Assembly (NCBI RefSeq): GCF_022234545.1
Contig: NZ_JAIEUI010000001.1
Location: 62,001 to 126,000, forward strand
Direction of reading: 5' to 3'
DNA length: 64,000 nucleotides
Origin: Paenibacillus piscarius
GTDB lineage: Bacteria; Bacillota; Bacilli; Paenibacillales; Paenibacillaceae
The position numbers and the translations under genes were made by a program. Position 1 is the stretch's first letter. Each line of letters starts with the position of its first letter. Below the pieces are notes generated by a model that did not search any database, was not told the origin of the DNA, and saw nothing but the letters and a program-made list of their open reading frames with translations. Below are positions 7,828-16,199 of this stretch, piece by piece.

Positions 7828-7846
7828 TCTAACATGAATTGTTAGA
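7828..7846 (+). promoter_or_regulatory. Palindrome in the murQ leader
   Basis: TCTAACA and TGTTAGA flank TGAAT, 38 bp before the murQ start. It is a second candidate site for the RpiR-type regulator, or a weak mRNA hairpin. Apart from this and the promoter, the 400-bp gap holds nothing else recognised. Confidence 0.4.
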
Positions 7847-7883
7847 TATATGTAATTTATAATCAACAAGAAGGAGGATGACT

Positions 7884-8789
7884 ATGAATGACTACCTTGC
7901 GGGATTAACCACAGAAGCCGTGAATCCGGACACCCTGATGATTGATGAATGTACCACTGAACAGATGGTCCAGTTAATGAATCAGCAGGATGCTCTGGTC
8001 TCCGCAGCCATCGCTAACGAAATCCCGCAGATTGCAGGAGCGGTAGATATTCTGCACCACAGGCTGTCTGCCGGCGGGAGAATGTTCTACATAGGAGCCG
8101 GCACATCCGGAAGATTGGGTGTTTTGGATGCTTCTGAATGTCCTCCTACCTTTGGTACAGATCCTTCCATGGTACAAGGATATATCGCTGGGGGTGATAT
8201 TGCTCTACGGAGTGCGGTTGAAGGCTGTGAAGACGATGAGGAGGCAGGGGGCGCATTAGTCGATAGCATCGGGGTGACAGACCAGGATGTAGTGATCGGC
8301 ATTTCGGCAAGCGGGAGCGCCAGGTTTGTGATTGCAGCTCTAGTGAAGGCGAAGGAGCTTGGGGCAGCTACCATCGGAGTGTGCAACAACAAGGGCTCGA
8401 AGTTTGAACCCATTGCAGATATTTGTATTTCACCTGTGGTAGGACCGGAGGTCATTAGCGGCTCGACCCGGTTAAAGGCGGGAACGGCTCAGAAGCTGGT
8501 GCTTAATATGCTGACTACTTGTACTATGGTCAAGTTAGGGAAAACCTATAACAACTTAATGGTTGATTTGAAAGCCAGCAATTTCAAGCTGGTCGACCGC
8601 TCCCTCCGCATTATTATGAATACGACGGGTGTAGACACCCAAACCGCCTCAGAGACACTTGAGCAGGCAGGAATGAATTGTAAGCTGGCCATCATGATGA
8701 TTAAAACGGGGTTAGACGCACAGGCGGCAGAAGAAGCGCTTGAAGCCAATGGAGGACGCCTGAAACAAGCGATCCTGTCATTGAATTAG
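7884..8789 (+). CDS. murQ: N-acetylmuramic acid 6-phosphate etherase
   Basis: Cleaves the lactyl ether of MurNAc-6-phosphate to give GlcNAc-6-phosphate and D-lactate in the cytoplasm. The SIS domain carries the MurQ signature GAGTSGRLGVLDASECPPTFG; the Glu in SEC and the Glu in VEGCEDD correspond to the two catalytic acids known in E. coli MurQ. A C-terminal UBA-like helical domain (EQAGMNCKLAIMMIKTGLD) is present, as usual. The ATG at 7878 abuts the AAGGAGG ribosome site, so the ATG at 7884 is preferred, giving 301 residues. It is the first gene of a ten-gene operon-like run. Confidence 0.95.
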   Translation: MNDYLAGLTTEAVNPDTLMIDECTTEQMVQLMNQQDALVSAAIANEIPQIAGAVDILHHRLSAGGRMFYIGAGTSGRLGVLDASECPPTFGTDPSMVQGYIAGGDIALRSAVEGCEDDEEAGGALVDSIGVTDQDVVIGISASGSARFVIAALVKAKELGAATIGVCNNKGSKFEPIADICISPVVGPEVISGSTRLKAGTAQKLVLNMLTTCTMVKLGKTYNNLMVDLKASNFKLVDRSLRIIMNTTGVDTQTASETLEQAGMNCKLAIMMIKTGLDAQAAEEALEANGGRLKQAILSLN

Positions 8790-8811
8790 AAAATTGAGGA
8801 GGCTGCTATCC

Positions 8812-10248
8812 ATGAAAAAAAGAAAAGGTGTAACTCTGTTGTTGTCCGCAATCATGATGATGTCGCTGTTATCTGCCTGTGGAGGGAAAACAAATAACTC
8901 TGCGGGGTCTGCAAATTCCGGAAACTCAGGCGGCGGTGCGGGAAAAGATACGATAACGGCATTATTACCTCCGGTATCGGCTAATTACCAGGCCCGTTTT
9001 GCGGATATGGAAAAAGAATTTAATGCACTTCATCCTAATTTGACGCTGAAAATCGAACCGGCGAGCTGGGAGGATATGACCCAAAAGCTGGATACACAAG
9101 TCAATGCAGGCTCCCCTCCGGATATTGCCTGGATCGGTGCCTCCGGACTTTCGAAATATGCAGCACTGGATGTTCTAATCGACTTGAACCCAGTCCTGTC
9201 TGACGAAGTGAAGGCGGATTATGACGAAGTTCCAATGAAATACTTTCAATTGGGTGACGCCCAGTACGGCCTGCCGGCATATATGGAAATCCACACCATC
9301 GGCGGTAATAAACAATTCCTCGAAGAAGCCGGAATTGACTGGAAGAGTATTCAGCAAAACGGCTGGACCTATGATGAGTTCCGGAAAGCTATTTCCAAGG
9401 GTGTAGTCAAAAATGATAAAGGTGAAACCAGCCGGTACGGTTTCGTATTCGCGACCTCCGGTGTAGCTTCTAAAGACTACCTGGCTATTCTTGCTAAAAC
9501 TGCAGGTCTGCCGGATTACTTCGATAATGACCTTAAATACACGTATACAAGCAAAAAATTCCTCGGTCTGCTGACAGCGATCCGTGAAATGATCGACGAT
9601 GGTTCTATGCCGAAAGAATTAAGCTCCATCGATGCCGGCAAACGCTGGAATATGTTCCTGACCGGCCAGACGATGATCACCGGTAAAGGCTTGTCGGCAT
9701 TTGAAAACTCCGCCCGTCTAAATAATGAGAAAATTAAAGCGAAGGATGGATCAGCGGTTGCCGATTCGATCGAAGTGGATTACATTTCCCTTCCGGTTCC
9801 AACCTTCAACGGTGCCGATTATGTCCCTACCTCCATCGTGGATGGTTATATCGCACTCCGCGGTAAAAAAGAGCCTTCAGAAGAACATATCAAGAATATT
9901 GCCCTGGCGATGAACTTCTTGTCTTCCGGTTCGATTGCTGCCAACTACAGTAATGAGCTGTTCTTAACACCAATTACCGAGTCTGCACGCAATGCAGAAG
10001 TGCTTGAAAAGTTCCCGCGTAATGAAGACAACGTTGCTGCAGGTCAAGCGATGATGGCCAAAGCGCTCCCGGCCCGTACAGATATTCCTACGGAGCAGGC
10101 TGCTGAAGCGCTCAAAATTGAAACAGAAGTGATCATTCCTAAACTGCAGGCATTGCTTGCCGATGAGATTACACCGCAAGAGATGTATGATGCAGTGAAA
10201 GCAGCTGCCGTCAAATCCTTCGGTGAAGATGGTGTGGTCGCTGACTAG
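8812..10248 (+). CDS. Sugar ABC transporter substrate-binding lipoprotein
   Basis: A 478-residue family-1 extracellular solute-binding protein. MKKRKG starts a lipoprotein signal with lipobox LSAC, followed by a Gly/Ser/Asn linker and the mature domain with features such as PDIAWIGASGLSKYA. The ATG at 8812 has GAGGAGG 9 bp before it; an in-frame TTG at 8794 lies upstream of that ribosome site and is rejected. Placed immediately after murQ and before two permeases, it presumably captures MurNAc, MurNAc-containing disaccharides or other wall sugars, in place of the PTS transporter MurP used by Bacillus subtilis. Ligand identity is inference. Confidence 0.88.
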   Translation: MKKRKGVTLLLSAIMMMSLLSACGGKTNNSAGSANSGNSGGGAGKDTITALLPPVSANYQARFADMEKEFNALHPNLTLKIEPASWEDMTQKLDTQVNAGSPPDIAWIGASGLSKYAALDVLIDLNPVLSDEVKADYDEVPMKYFQLGDAQYGLPAYMEIHTIGGNKQFLEEAGIDWKSIQQNGWTYDEFRKAISKGVVKNDKGETSRYGFVFATSGVASKDYLAILAKTAGLPDYFDNDLKYTYTSKKFLGLLTAIREMIDDGSMPKELSSIDAGKRWNMFLTGQTMITGKGLSAFENSARLNNEKIKAKDGSAVADSIEVDYISLPVPTFNGADYVPTSIVDGYIALRGKKEPSEEHIKNIALAMNFLSSGSIAANYSNELFLTPITESARNAEVLEKFPRNEDNVAAGQAMMAKALPARTDIPTEQAAEALKIETEVIIPKLQALLADEITPQEMYDAVKAAAVKSFGEDGVVAD

Positions 10249-10275
10249 ATTACCATATAGACTGGTCTGTGAAGT

Positions 10276-10308
10276 GAAAGCTGTACGAAGCTTAAACGTA
10301 CAGCTTTC
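10276..10308 (+). terminator. Intercistronic hairpin after the binding-protein gene
   Basis: A 12-bp stem (GAAAGCTGTACG with CGTACAGCTTTC) followed by CTTCTG rather than a T run. Such stems after binding-protein genes commonly stabilise the upstream mRNA and reduce read-through to the permeases. Confidence 0.6.
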
Positions 10309-10362
10309 CTTCTGAATTTTGGCAAGCAGAAGGTACTTTTTGAAGAAGAGAGGTGCGGCCCA

Positions 10363-11265
10363 ATGAATCAAATGTTGACCAAACGAAAAAAGCTGAAGCT
10401 CGAAAGTGACTCCGGTTGGGGATACGCGTTTATCGCAGTAGCACTTATTGCGTTTTCTTTATTCACTGCCTATCCGGTAATCAATGCCTTTATAATCAGC
10501 CTGCAGAAATATCGTCCGTTAGGGTCCACTTATGTCGGCCTGGAGAACTTCGTCAATTCCTTTTCAGATGAGCTGTTCTGGAAAGCACTGAAGAATACAT
10601 TAGTCTATACGCTGTTAACCGTACCCTTTAATATTTTTCTGTCCTTCCTTGTGGCCATTCTGATTATGCCTTTTAAGAAAAGAACACAAACGATATTTAA
10701 AGCGGTCTATTATTTGCCGGCTGTAGCTTCAGGTGTATCACTTGCTGTCGTATGGCTGTGGATCTTTGATCCGTTAAAATCAGGGATTGCCAATCAAGTG
10801 GTTGGGTTGTTTGGAGTCAGCAATCAGAACTGGCTGGGTTCCAGTGCCACGGCCATGTTCTCACTTGTATTAATGTCCTGGCTGTCAAGTCATGGTACAG
10901 CGATCATTATCTATCTGGCTGCACTACTCAGTATTGACAACAGTTATTATGAAGCAGCTGACATTGACGGAGCGACCTTTTTGCAAAAGCTGCGGTATAT
11001 TGTCATCCCTTTCCTTAAGCCAACCACGCTATTCCTGCTGGTTACAGGGGTCATTGGTTCCTTCCAGGTGTTCCAGAACGCTTATCTGATGACAGGCGGC
11101 GGACCGGACCATGCCACGACCATGGTGGGATTGTTGATCTTTAACAATGCGTTCACATATTTCGAGTTTGGTGAGGCAGCGGCCCAATCCTTACTTCTGG
11201 CAGCGGTTATTGCCTTGATCTCTTTCTTCCAATTTAAGATTTTAGGTAAAGACATAGAATACTAG
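10363..11265 (+). CDS. Sugar ABC transporter permease (MalF/UgpA type)
   Basis: A 300-residue inner-membrane permease with six predicted helices. The EAA loop reads YYEAADIDGATFLQKLRYIVIPFLKP, which contacts the ATPase. The downstream MGLF.. gene is its MalG-type partner. No ATP-binding subunit is encoded in the locus, as is usual in Bacillales where a shared MsmX-type ATPase serves many sugar importers (family knowledge). The RBS is AGAGGTG. Confidence 0.9.
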   Translation: MNQMLTKRKKLKLESDSGWGYAFIAVALIAFSLFTAYPVINAFIISLQKYRPLGSTYVGLENFVNSFSDELFWKALKNTLVYTLLTVPFNIFLSFLVAILIMPFKKRTQTIFKAVYYLPAVASGVSLAVVWLWIFDPLKSGIANQVVGLFGVSNQNWLGSSATAMFSLVLMSWLSSHGTAIIIYLAALLSIDNSYYEAADIDGATFLQKLRYIVIPFLKPTTLFLLVTGVIGSFQVFQNAYLMTGGGPDHATTMVGLLIFNNAFTYFEFGEAAAQSLLLAAVIALISFFQFKILGKDIEY

Positions 11266-11282
11266 GAAAGGGGCAGAAACCT

Positions 11283-12143
11283 ATGGGGTTGTTCAACAAT
11301 ACTATCAAAAGCAAAGGGTCTCTGTTAGCCCGTAATGGTCTGATCATTACATGCCTGCTCCTGTTTGCCGCAGCGACCATTTTCCCGATATACTTTATGA
11401 TCATTTCCTCGTTCGGCGATCCGGTAGAAGCGGGCGCAATGAGCTATTCGCTGATCCCGGCGAAGATTTCCTTTGAGTCCTATAAATTCTTTTTTAACTT
11501 CAGTGCCCATTCCTGGGATTGGTTAAAAAATTCTTTTATTGTAGCAGCCTGTGTTACGGTATCGAACGTATTCTTCGCCACACTTGCAGGATACGCTTTT
11601 GCCAAAATGAAATTTAGAGGAAAAGGCATTCTGTTCGCGATTCTGCTGGGGTCCATGATGATCCCTACTCAGGTCACCCAGGTTCCGCTGTATATATTGA
11701 TCGTAAATATCTTTGAATTGCAAAATACGTATACCGCGCTGATTATGCCAAGCATTGTCACGGTGTATAACATCTTCCTGGTCAAGCAGTTCATGTCTTC
11801 CATTCCGGTTGAAATTATTGAAGCTGCCAAAATTGAAGGCTGCTCCCAGCCTAAAATCTTCTGGTATATCATTATGCCGCTGTCCAAAACGGTGATGGCC
11901 GTGCTGGCGATCCTGACGTTTATGGCAGCATGGAATGACTTCTTCTGGCCGTTCCTGGTTACCAATACCATGGATATGCAGACGATCCAGGTGGGGCTCA
12001 AAAACTTCCGCTTTGCGAATACAACGTACTTTGCACCTATGATGGCCGGGGCAACCATTTCTGCAGTGCCGATGTTTATTTTGTTCTTCAGCCTGCAAAA
12101 GTATTTCCTTGAAGGTGTCGCCGTCGGAGCGGTGAAAGGGTAA
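11283..12143 (+). CDS. Sugar ABC transporter permease (MalG/UgpE type)
   Basis: A 286-residue permease with six predicted membrane segments and an EAA motif IIEAAKIEGCSQPKIFWYIIMPLSK. It starts 17 bp after the first permease behind AGGAAAGGGG and its stop overlaps the anmK start (TAATG), which argues for coupled translation of transporter and kinase. Confidence 0.9.
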   Translation: MGLFNNTIKSKGSLLARNGLIITCLLLFAAATIFPIYFMIISSFGDPVEAGAMSYSLIPAKISFESYKFFFNFSAHSWDWLKNSFIVAACVTVSNVFFATLAGYAFAKMKFRGKGILFAILLGSMMIPTQVTQVPLYILIVNIFELQNTYTALIMPSIVTVYNIFLVKQFMSSIPVEIIEAAKIEGCSQPKIFWYIIMPLSKTVMAVLAILTFMAAWNDFFWPFLVTNTMDMQTIQVGLKNFRFANTTYFAPMMAGATISAVPMFILFFSLQKYFLEGVAVGAVKG

Positions 12144-13363
12144 TGGGCGGCCCATCTGAAGTAGGCGTTACCTATCTCGTTGGCTTGATGTCCGGCACAT
12201 CGGTAGACGGTATTGATGCAGCGGTAATTAAACTTTCTTCTTCGCCGGACAAAGCGTACGGAATAGAGACGGAATTACTGGCTTTTGAGAACACTCCGTT
12301 TCCAGCGCATGTCAGAAGCTCGATATTCGAGCTGTTTGAGCCTTCCAAGGCTACGGTGGATAAAGTAGGCGCAATGAACATGTGGCTGGGGGAATTATAC
12401 GCACGGGCGGCAATGTCGGTGATCCGCAAATGCGGGCTTGCGCCTTCCCAAATAGCTGCGATAGGATCACATGGCCAAACGATCTATCATGCGCCGGAAG
12501 TGAAGATGATCGACGGCTATAACCTGCACTGTACGGTGCAGATCGGGGAAGGTGCTGTGATAGCGAACCGGACGGGTATTCCCTGCATTTCAGATTTTCG
12601 GGTGGCTGACCTGGCAATGGATGGACAGGGGGCGCCACTCGTGCCTTTTACCGAATATTTATTGTATAACCATCCAGAGAAAACATTACTTCTGCAGAAC
12701 ATTGGAGGAATAGGGAATGTAACGGTTCTTCCGGCAAATGCTGCTCCCGATGAGGTGTATGCTTTCGATACAGGGCCCGGAAATATGATTATTGATGGTC
12801 TTGTAGCCCATTTATTTGCGCCAATGACGATGGATGCCGGCGGTGAAATTGCTGCGGGTGGTGAGGTTATTGATCAGCTTCTGAAATGGATGAAGCAGGA
12901 TGAATATTACACGCTGCCTTTACCGAAATCGACGGGCAGAGAACGGTTTGGACAACCCTATGTTGCCCAAATCCTTCAGTTGATGGAGGAGCATCACTGG
13001 AAGGCTGAGGATGTTATTGCCACAGCTACACATCTGACAGCATGGAGTATTGCTGACAGCTATGAACGGTATATTGCGCCCCGGCATCAGGCTCAGCAAT
13101 TGCTGATTGGCGGCGGGGGCAGTTACAACCAGACGTTAATGCGTGAGTTGCAGCAGTTGTTTGCCCCCTTTGGAGTGCAGGTGCTGACACAGGAGGACAT
13201 TGGCGGCAATAGCGATGCCAAGGAAGCCGTCGCATTTGCTGTGCTGGCTTATTATACGATGAGACGTCTTCCGAATAATATTCCGCAGGTCACCGGAGCT
13301 TCCCGGCCGGTGGTCATGGGCAAAATTTCCTGGCCTTATCCGGAGCACAGGAGGTTTGAATGA
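12143..13363 (+). CDS. anmK: Anhydro-N-acetylmuramic acid kinase
   Basis: AnmK opens the 1,6-anhydro ring of anhydroMurNAc and phosphorylates it, giving MurNAc-6-phosphate for MurQ. The 406-residue length and the family signatures GLMSGTSVDGIDAAV, GSHGQTIYH, IANRTGIPCISDFR, DGQGAPLVPF and FDTGPGNMIID are all present. AnhydroMurNAc is produced by lytic transglycosylases, so this gene points to import or internal generation of anhydro-muropeptide products, a route described best in Gram-negatives. It overlaps the upstream permease by one base and the next gene by four. Confidence 0.95.
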   Translation: MGGPSEVGVTYLVGLMSGTSVDGIDAAVIKLSSSPDKAYGIETELLAFENTPFPAHVRSSIFELFEPSKATVDKVGAMNMWLGELYARAAMSVIRKCGLAPSQIAAIGSHGQTIYHAPEVKMIDGYNLHCTVQIGEGAVIANRTGIPCISDFRVADLAMDGQGAPLVPFTEYLLYNHPEKTLLLQNIGGIGNVTVLPANAAPDEVYAFDTGPGNMIIDGLVAHLFAPMTMDAGGEIAAGGEVIDQLLKWMKQDEYYTLPLPKSTGRERFGQPYVAQILQLMEEHHWKAEDVIATATHLTAWSIADSYERYIAPRHQAQQLLIGGGGSYNQTLMRELQQLFAPFGVQVLTQEDIGGNSDAKEAVAFAVLAYYTMRRLPNNIPQVTGASRPVVMGKISWPYPEHRRFE

Positions 13364-14331
13364 TGGATATCAGACTCTTCACCATGGAAGATCTTGCTGT
13401 AGTGGTCGCGCTCTGGAACCGGGTGGCTACCAAATATGATTACAAGCCGTTTACCGAACAGGAATTTCAGGACACCTTCATGAATCATACTTATTTCGAT
13501 GCGGAGTGCATGTGGGTAGGCATTAATGAACAAGGGATTGCCGGGTTTGCAGCGGGCTGCAGCGGAGATGATCTTCCGCTCGGCGATGTGGCCGGTTATA
13601 TTACGTGCGTAATTATCGATCCGGGAGCCGCTTCTTTAGAGCTGTACGATGCCTTTGTGCTGCGAATGGAAACAAGATTCCGGCTGCTTGGCAAAAGTCA
13701 GGCGGAGGTGTTGTTCTTTAACCCTGTTAAGCTGAAATGGAATATTCCAAGCGCACCGCGGCATGAACACAATAATGCTCCGGGCATTAGTAAAGACCAG
13801 CCGTTATATGATGCTTTAATCGCCAGAGGGTATACAGACCGGGCGACACAATGCGGCATGTACCTGAGGCTGGGCAGCTTTAGTGTGCCTGAAGATATTA
13901 TAGTCAAAGAATATAAAGCCAACCGTAAAGGCTATCAGGTTACTCATTATGCGTCCGCTGTTCATCAAGGGCTTGAAGCCATGCTTGCTGCCTTGCAGAA
14001 TCCGCAGTGGGAGGAGGATGTAGCTGCGCATGTAAAGAATGGTGAACCTCTTGTAGTGGCAGTTCATGGCATTGAGGTTGTCGGTTTTGCAGGTCCAATT
14101 ATGGCAGAACCGGATGGCCGGGCATTTTTTTGCGGAATCGGGGTACACCCGGAGCATGAGGGACATGGTCTCGGCAGCGTCCTATTTTTCCGGATGGTTG
14201 AAGCTTTTCAGGCTTCAGGCTGTCAATATATCTCTTTGTTTACCGGCAGCAATAACCCGGCGCTTCGAATCTATGAAAAAGCAGGCTTTCAGATTGAAAA
14301 ACAATTTGCGATATTGCGGAGGGAGCTGTAA
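13360..14331 (+). CDS. GNAT N-acetyltransferase, two GNAT-like domains
   Basis: A 323-residue protein with a degenerate N-terminal GNAT-like half (about 1-150, FTMEDLAVVVALWN) and a better conserved C-terminal GNAT domain (about 195-323) with the acetyl-CoA loop HEGHGLGSVLF and NPALRIYEKAGF. The ATG at 13360 overlaps the anmK stop; an ATG at 13363 is equally placed relative to AGGAGG. Its position inside an amino-sugar recycling operon beside a PIG-L-type protein suggests acyl-group transfer on an amino sugar or muropeptide amine. The acceptor is unknown. Confidence 0.75.
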   Translation: MMDIRLFTMEDLAVVVALWNRVATKYDYKPFTEQEFQDTFMNHTYFDAECMWVGINEQGIAGFAAGCSGDDLPLGDVAGYITCVIIDPGAASLELYDAFVLRMETRFRLLGKSQAEVLFFNPVKLKWNIPSAPRHEHNNAPGISKDQPLYDALIARGYTDRATQCGMYLRLGSFSVPEDIIVKEYKANRKGYQVTHYASAVHQGLEAMLAALQNPQWEEDVAAHVKNGEPLVVAVHGIEVVGFAGPIMAEPDGRAFFCGIGVHPEHEGHGLGSVLFFRMVEAFQASGCQYISLFTGSNNPALRIYEKAGFQIEKQFAILRREL

Positions 14332-14333
14332 GG

Positions 14334-15038
14334 ATGAGTGGAAAGCTGACAGTCTTAGCGGTTGGAGCGCATGTTGGGGATGTGGAATTGGCGTCCGGCG
14401 GTGTACTGGCCAGCCATAGCTTACAAGGAGACCGGATCGTAACCCTGGCTCTAACTCCAGGTGAAAGAGGCGTGCCGGCCGGGCAGGACATGAAGGCGTA
14501 CCGTCAGCAAAAAATCAAAGAGGCTGAACGTTTCGCTGATATGCTGGGCGGTGAGGCCGTTGTGTTTGATTATTGTGACGGAGAGCTGCCTGACAATCAG
14601 CAGATCCGGATGGAAGTCTGCGATGTGATCCGCCGCGTGAAGCCGGACATTATCATTACCCATTGGAAAAACAGCATGCATAAGGATCATGCACTGACCC
14701 ATCATATCGTGAACGATGCCAGGTTTTTTGCCAGTCTGTCTTCTTTTGAGCGTGAGCTTCCTGCCCATTTTGCTGCAAAGCTGTATTATTCGGAAAACTG
14801 GGAAGATGCTGTGGACTACGTCCCTTACGTTTACGTGGATTTTGATCAGGCGGCTTATGATTTATGGATTGAGGCTTTAAGTCAGCATTGGTTTGTGACG
14901 AACAGCAAATCTTTTAAATATATGGATTATTATAAAGCGCTGGCCGTTGTCCGGGGCTGTGAAGCAAGAAAAACCTATGCCGAAGCCTTCATGATCCCTG
15001 CCGAGACGATGAAGATCAGACAATCGGGGCTTGTGTGA
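14334..15038 (+). CDS. PIG-L/LmbE-type deacetylase family protein with altered active-site motif
   Basis: A 234-residue member of the PIG-L fold that removes acetyl groups from GlcNAc-type substrates in known members. The first motif, normally AHPDDE, is here AHVGDVE (about residues 12-18): the metal-binding His and second Asp are kept, but the first Asp, the general base in MshB-type enzymes, is Gly. The second metal motif is visible as MHKDHALTHH. A clear Rossmann-like core (VKPDIIITHW) is present. It could be an active deacetylase of a variant subfamily or a binding protein. It starts 2 bp after the GNAT gene. Confidence 0.75.
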   Translation: MSGKLTVLAVGAHVGDVELASGGVLASHSLQGDRIVTLALTPGERGVPAGQDMKAYRQQKIKEAERFADMLGGEAVVFDYCDGELPDNQQIRMEVCDVIRRVKPDIIITHWKNSMHKDHALTHHIVNDARFFASLSSFERELPAHFAAKLYYSENWEDAVDYVPYVYVDFDQAAYDLWIEALSQHWFVTNSKSFKYMDYYKALAVVRGCEARKTYAEAFMIPAETMKIRQSGLV

Positions 15039-15039
15039 T

Positions 15040-16182
15040 ATGGTGTTGAACGGAATTGACTCTATCGCAAGGTATCTTCATCTGTTAAAAGGGAAACGTG
15101 TGGGGTTAATTACAGCGCCGACAGGGCTTGCCAAGGATTTCAAATCAACCATTACGATCTTACACGAGAATTGTAATCTTACGGCCATGTTCTCGCCTGA
15201 GCATGGTGTCCGGGGAGACTTGGATGCAGGGGCATTAGTGGAGACGTATACGGACCCCTATACCCAAATTCCGGTCTACAGCCTGTACCGCAAGGATTCC
15301 AAACGATTAACTAAGGAAATGCTGGAGAAGGTAGATATCCTTGTGTATGATATCCAGGATGTTGGCGTACGGTATTATACCTTCATTTATACGATGCTGT
15401 ATGCCCTTGAGGATTGTGCTGCGGCAGGCGTGGAATTTGTTGTGCTCGACCGGGTGAACCCGCTGAACGGGGTGAATGTGGAAGGGAATATCCTGCAGCC
15501 AGGCTTCAAATCCTTTGTCGGGAATTATGAGCTGGCTGTCCGCTACGGTCTGACTGCAGGTGAAGTGGCTGTCATGGCCAATGATCAGATGAACTGGCAG
15601 GCATCGCTGCATGTCGTTCGTCTGGAGGGCTGGGAACGGAGTATGTCTTTCCCGGATACAGGCTTGACCTGGGTTCATCCTTCACTGGGCATCCCCCGGT
15701 ATGAAACAGCATTGTTATATACAGGCACCTGTCTATTTGAAGGAACCAACTGCTCCGAAGGAAGGGGGACAACCTTCCCCTTTGAAATGATTGGGGCGCC
15801 CTTTATCGAGGCGCAGCAGCTGGCAGATGAGATGAACGCATTGAAGATTCCAGGCGTGTATTTTCGTCCGGTTCATTTCAAGCCAACGACCTCCAAGCAT
15901 TCCGGAGAGCTGTGCGGCGGCGTGCAACTCTATATTACCGACCGCCAGGTGATCAAGCCGTTAGAGGTGGGCGTAACCTTACTATTTACGATAAGGGATT
16001 TGTTTGAGCCCTTTGCCTTTCTGCCTCCCGTGAAGGAGGGCTCACGTCCCTTTATTGACTTGCTGGGCGGAAGCAGCATCTACCGTACGAAGGATATTCA
16101 GGCTAGGCAGCTGCTTGAACCGTTTGCAGAGGACAGCAGGCAATTTGCAGAAATGAAACAGCAATATCATTTATATCACTAG
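15040..16182 (+). CDS. namZ: Exo-beta-N-acetylmuramidase, NamZ/DUF1343 (GH171)
   Basis: NamZ releases non-reducing-end MurNAc from MurNAc-GlcNAc. The 380-residue body shows the DUF1343 landmarks FSPEHGVRGDLDAG, VYDIQDVGVRYYTFIYTM, LDRVNPLNG, VHPSLGIPR and FEGTNCSEGRGTT. The ATG at 15040 is chosen; a TTG at 15031 lies inside the previous gene. Unlike the secreted Bacillus subtilis enzyme (YbbC), there is no signal peptide: the protein begins MVLNGIDSIARYL directly on the catalytic domain. It is therefore predicted to be cytoplasmic. It precedes nagZ, as in the Bacillus cluster. Confidence 0.88.
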   Translation: MVLNGIDSIARYLHLLKGKRVGLITAPTGLAKDFKSTITILHENCNLTAMFSPEHGVRGDLDAGALVETYTDPYTQIPVYSLYRKDSKRLTKEMLEKVDILVYDIQDVGVRYYTFIYTMLYALEDCAAAGVEFVVLDRVNPLNGVNVEGNILQPGFKSFVGNYELAVRYGLTAGEVAVMANDQMNWQASLHVVRLEGWERSMSFPDTGLTWVHPSLGIPRYETALLYTGTCLFEGTNCSEGRGTTFPFEMIGAPFIEAQQLADEMNALKIPGVYFRPVHFKPTTSKHSGELCGGVQLYITDRQVIKPLEVGVTLLFTIRDLFEPFAFLPPVKEGSRPFIDLLGGSSIYRTKDIQARQLLEPFAEDSRQFAEMKQQYHLYH

Positions 16183-16199
16183 CGGATGGTGAATAGCGG

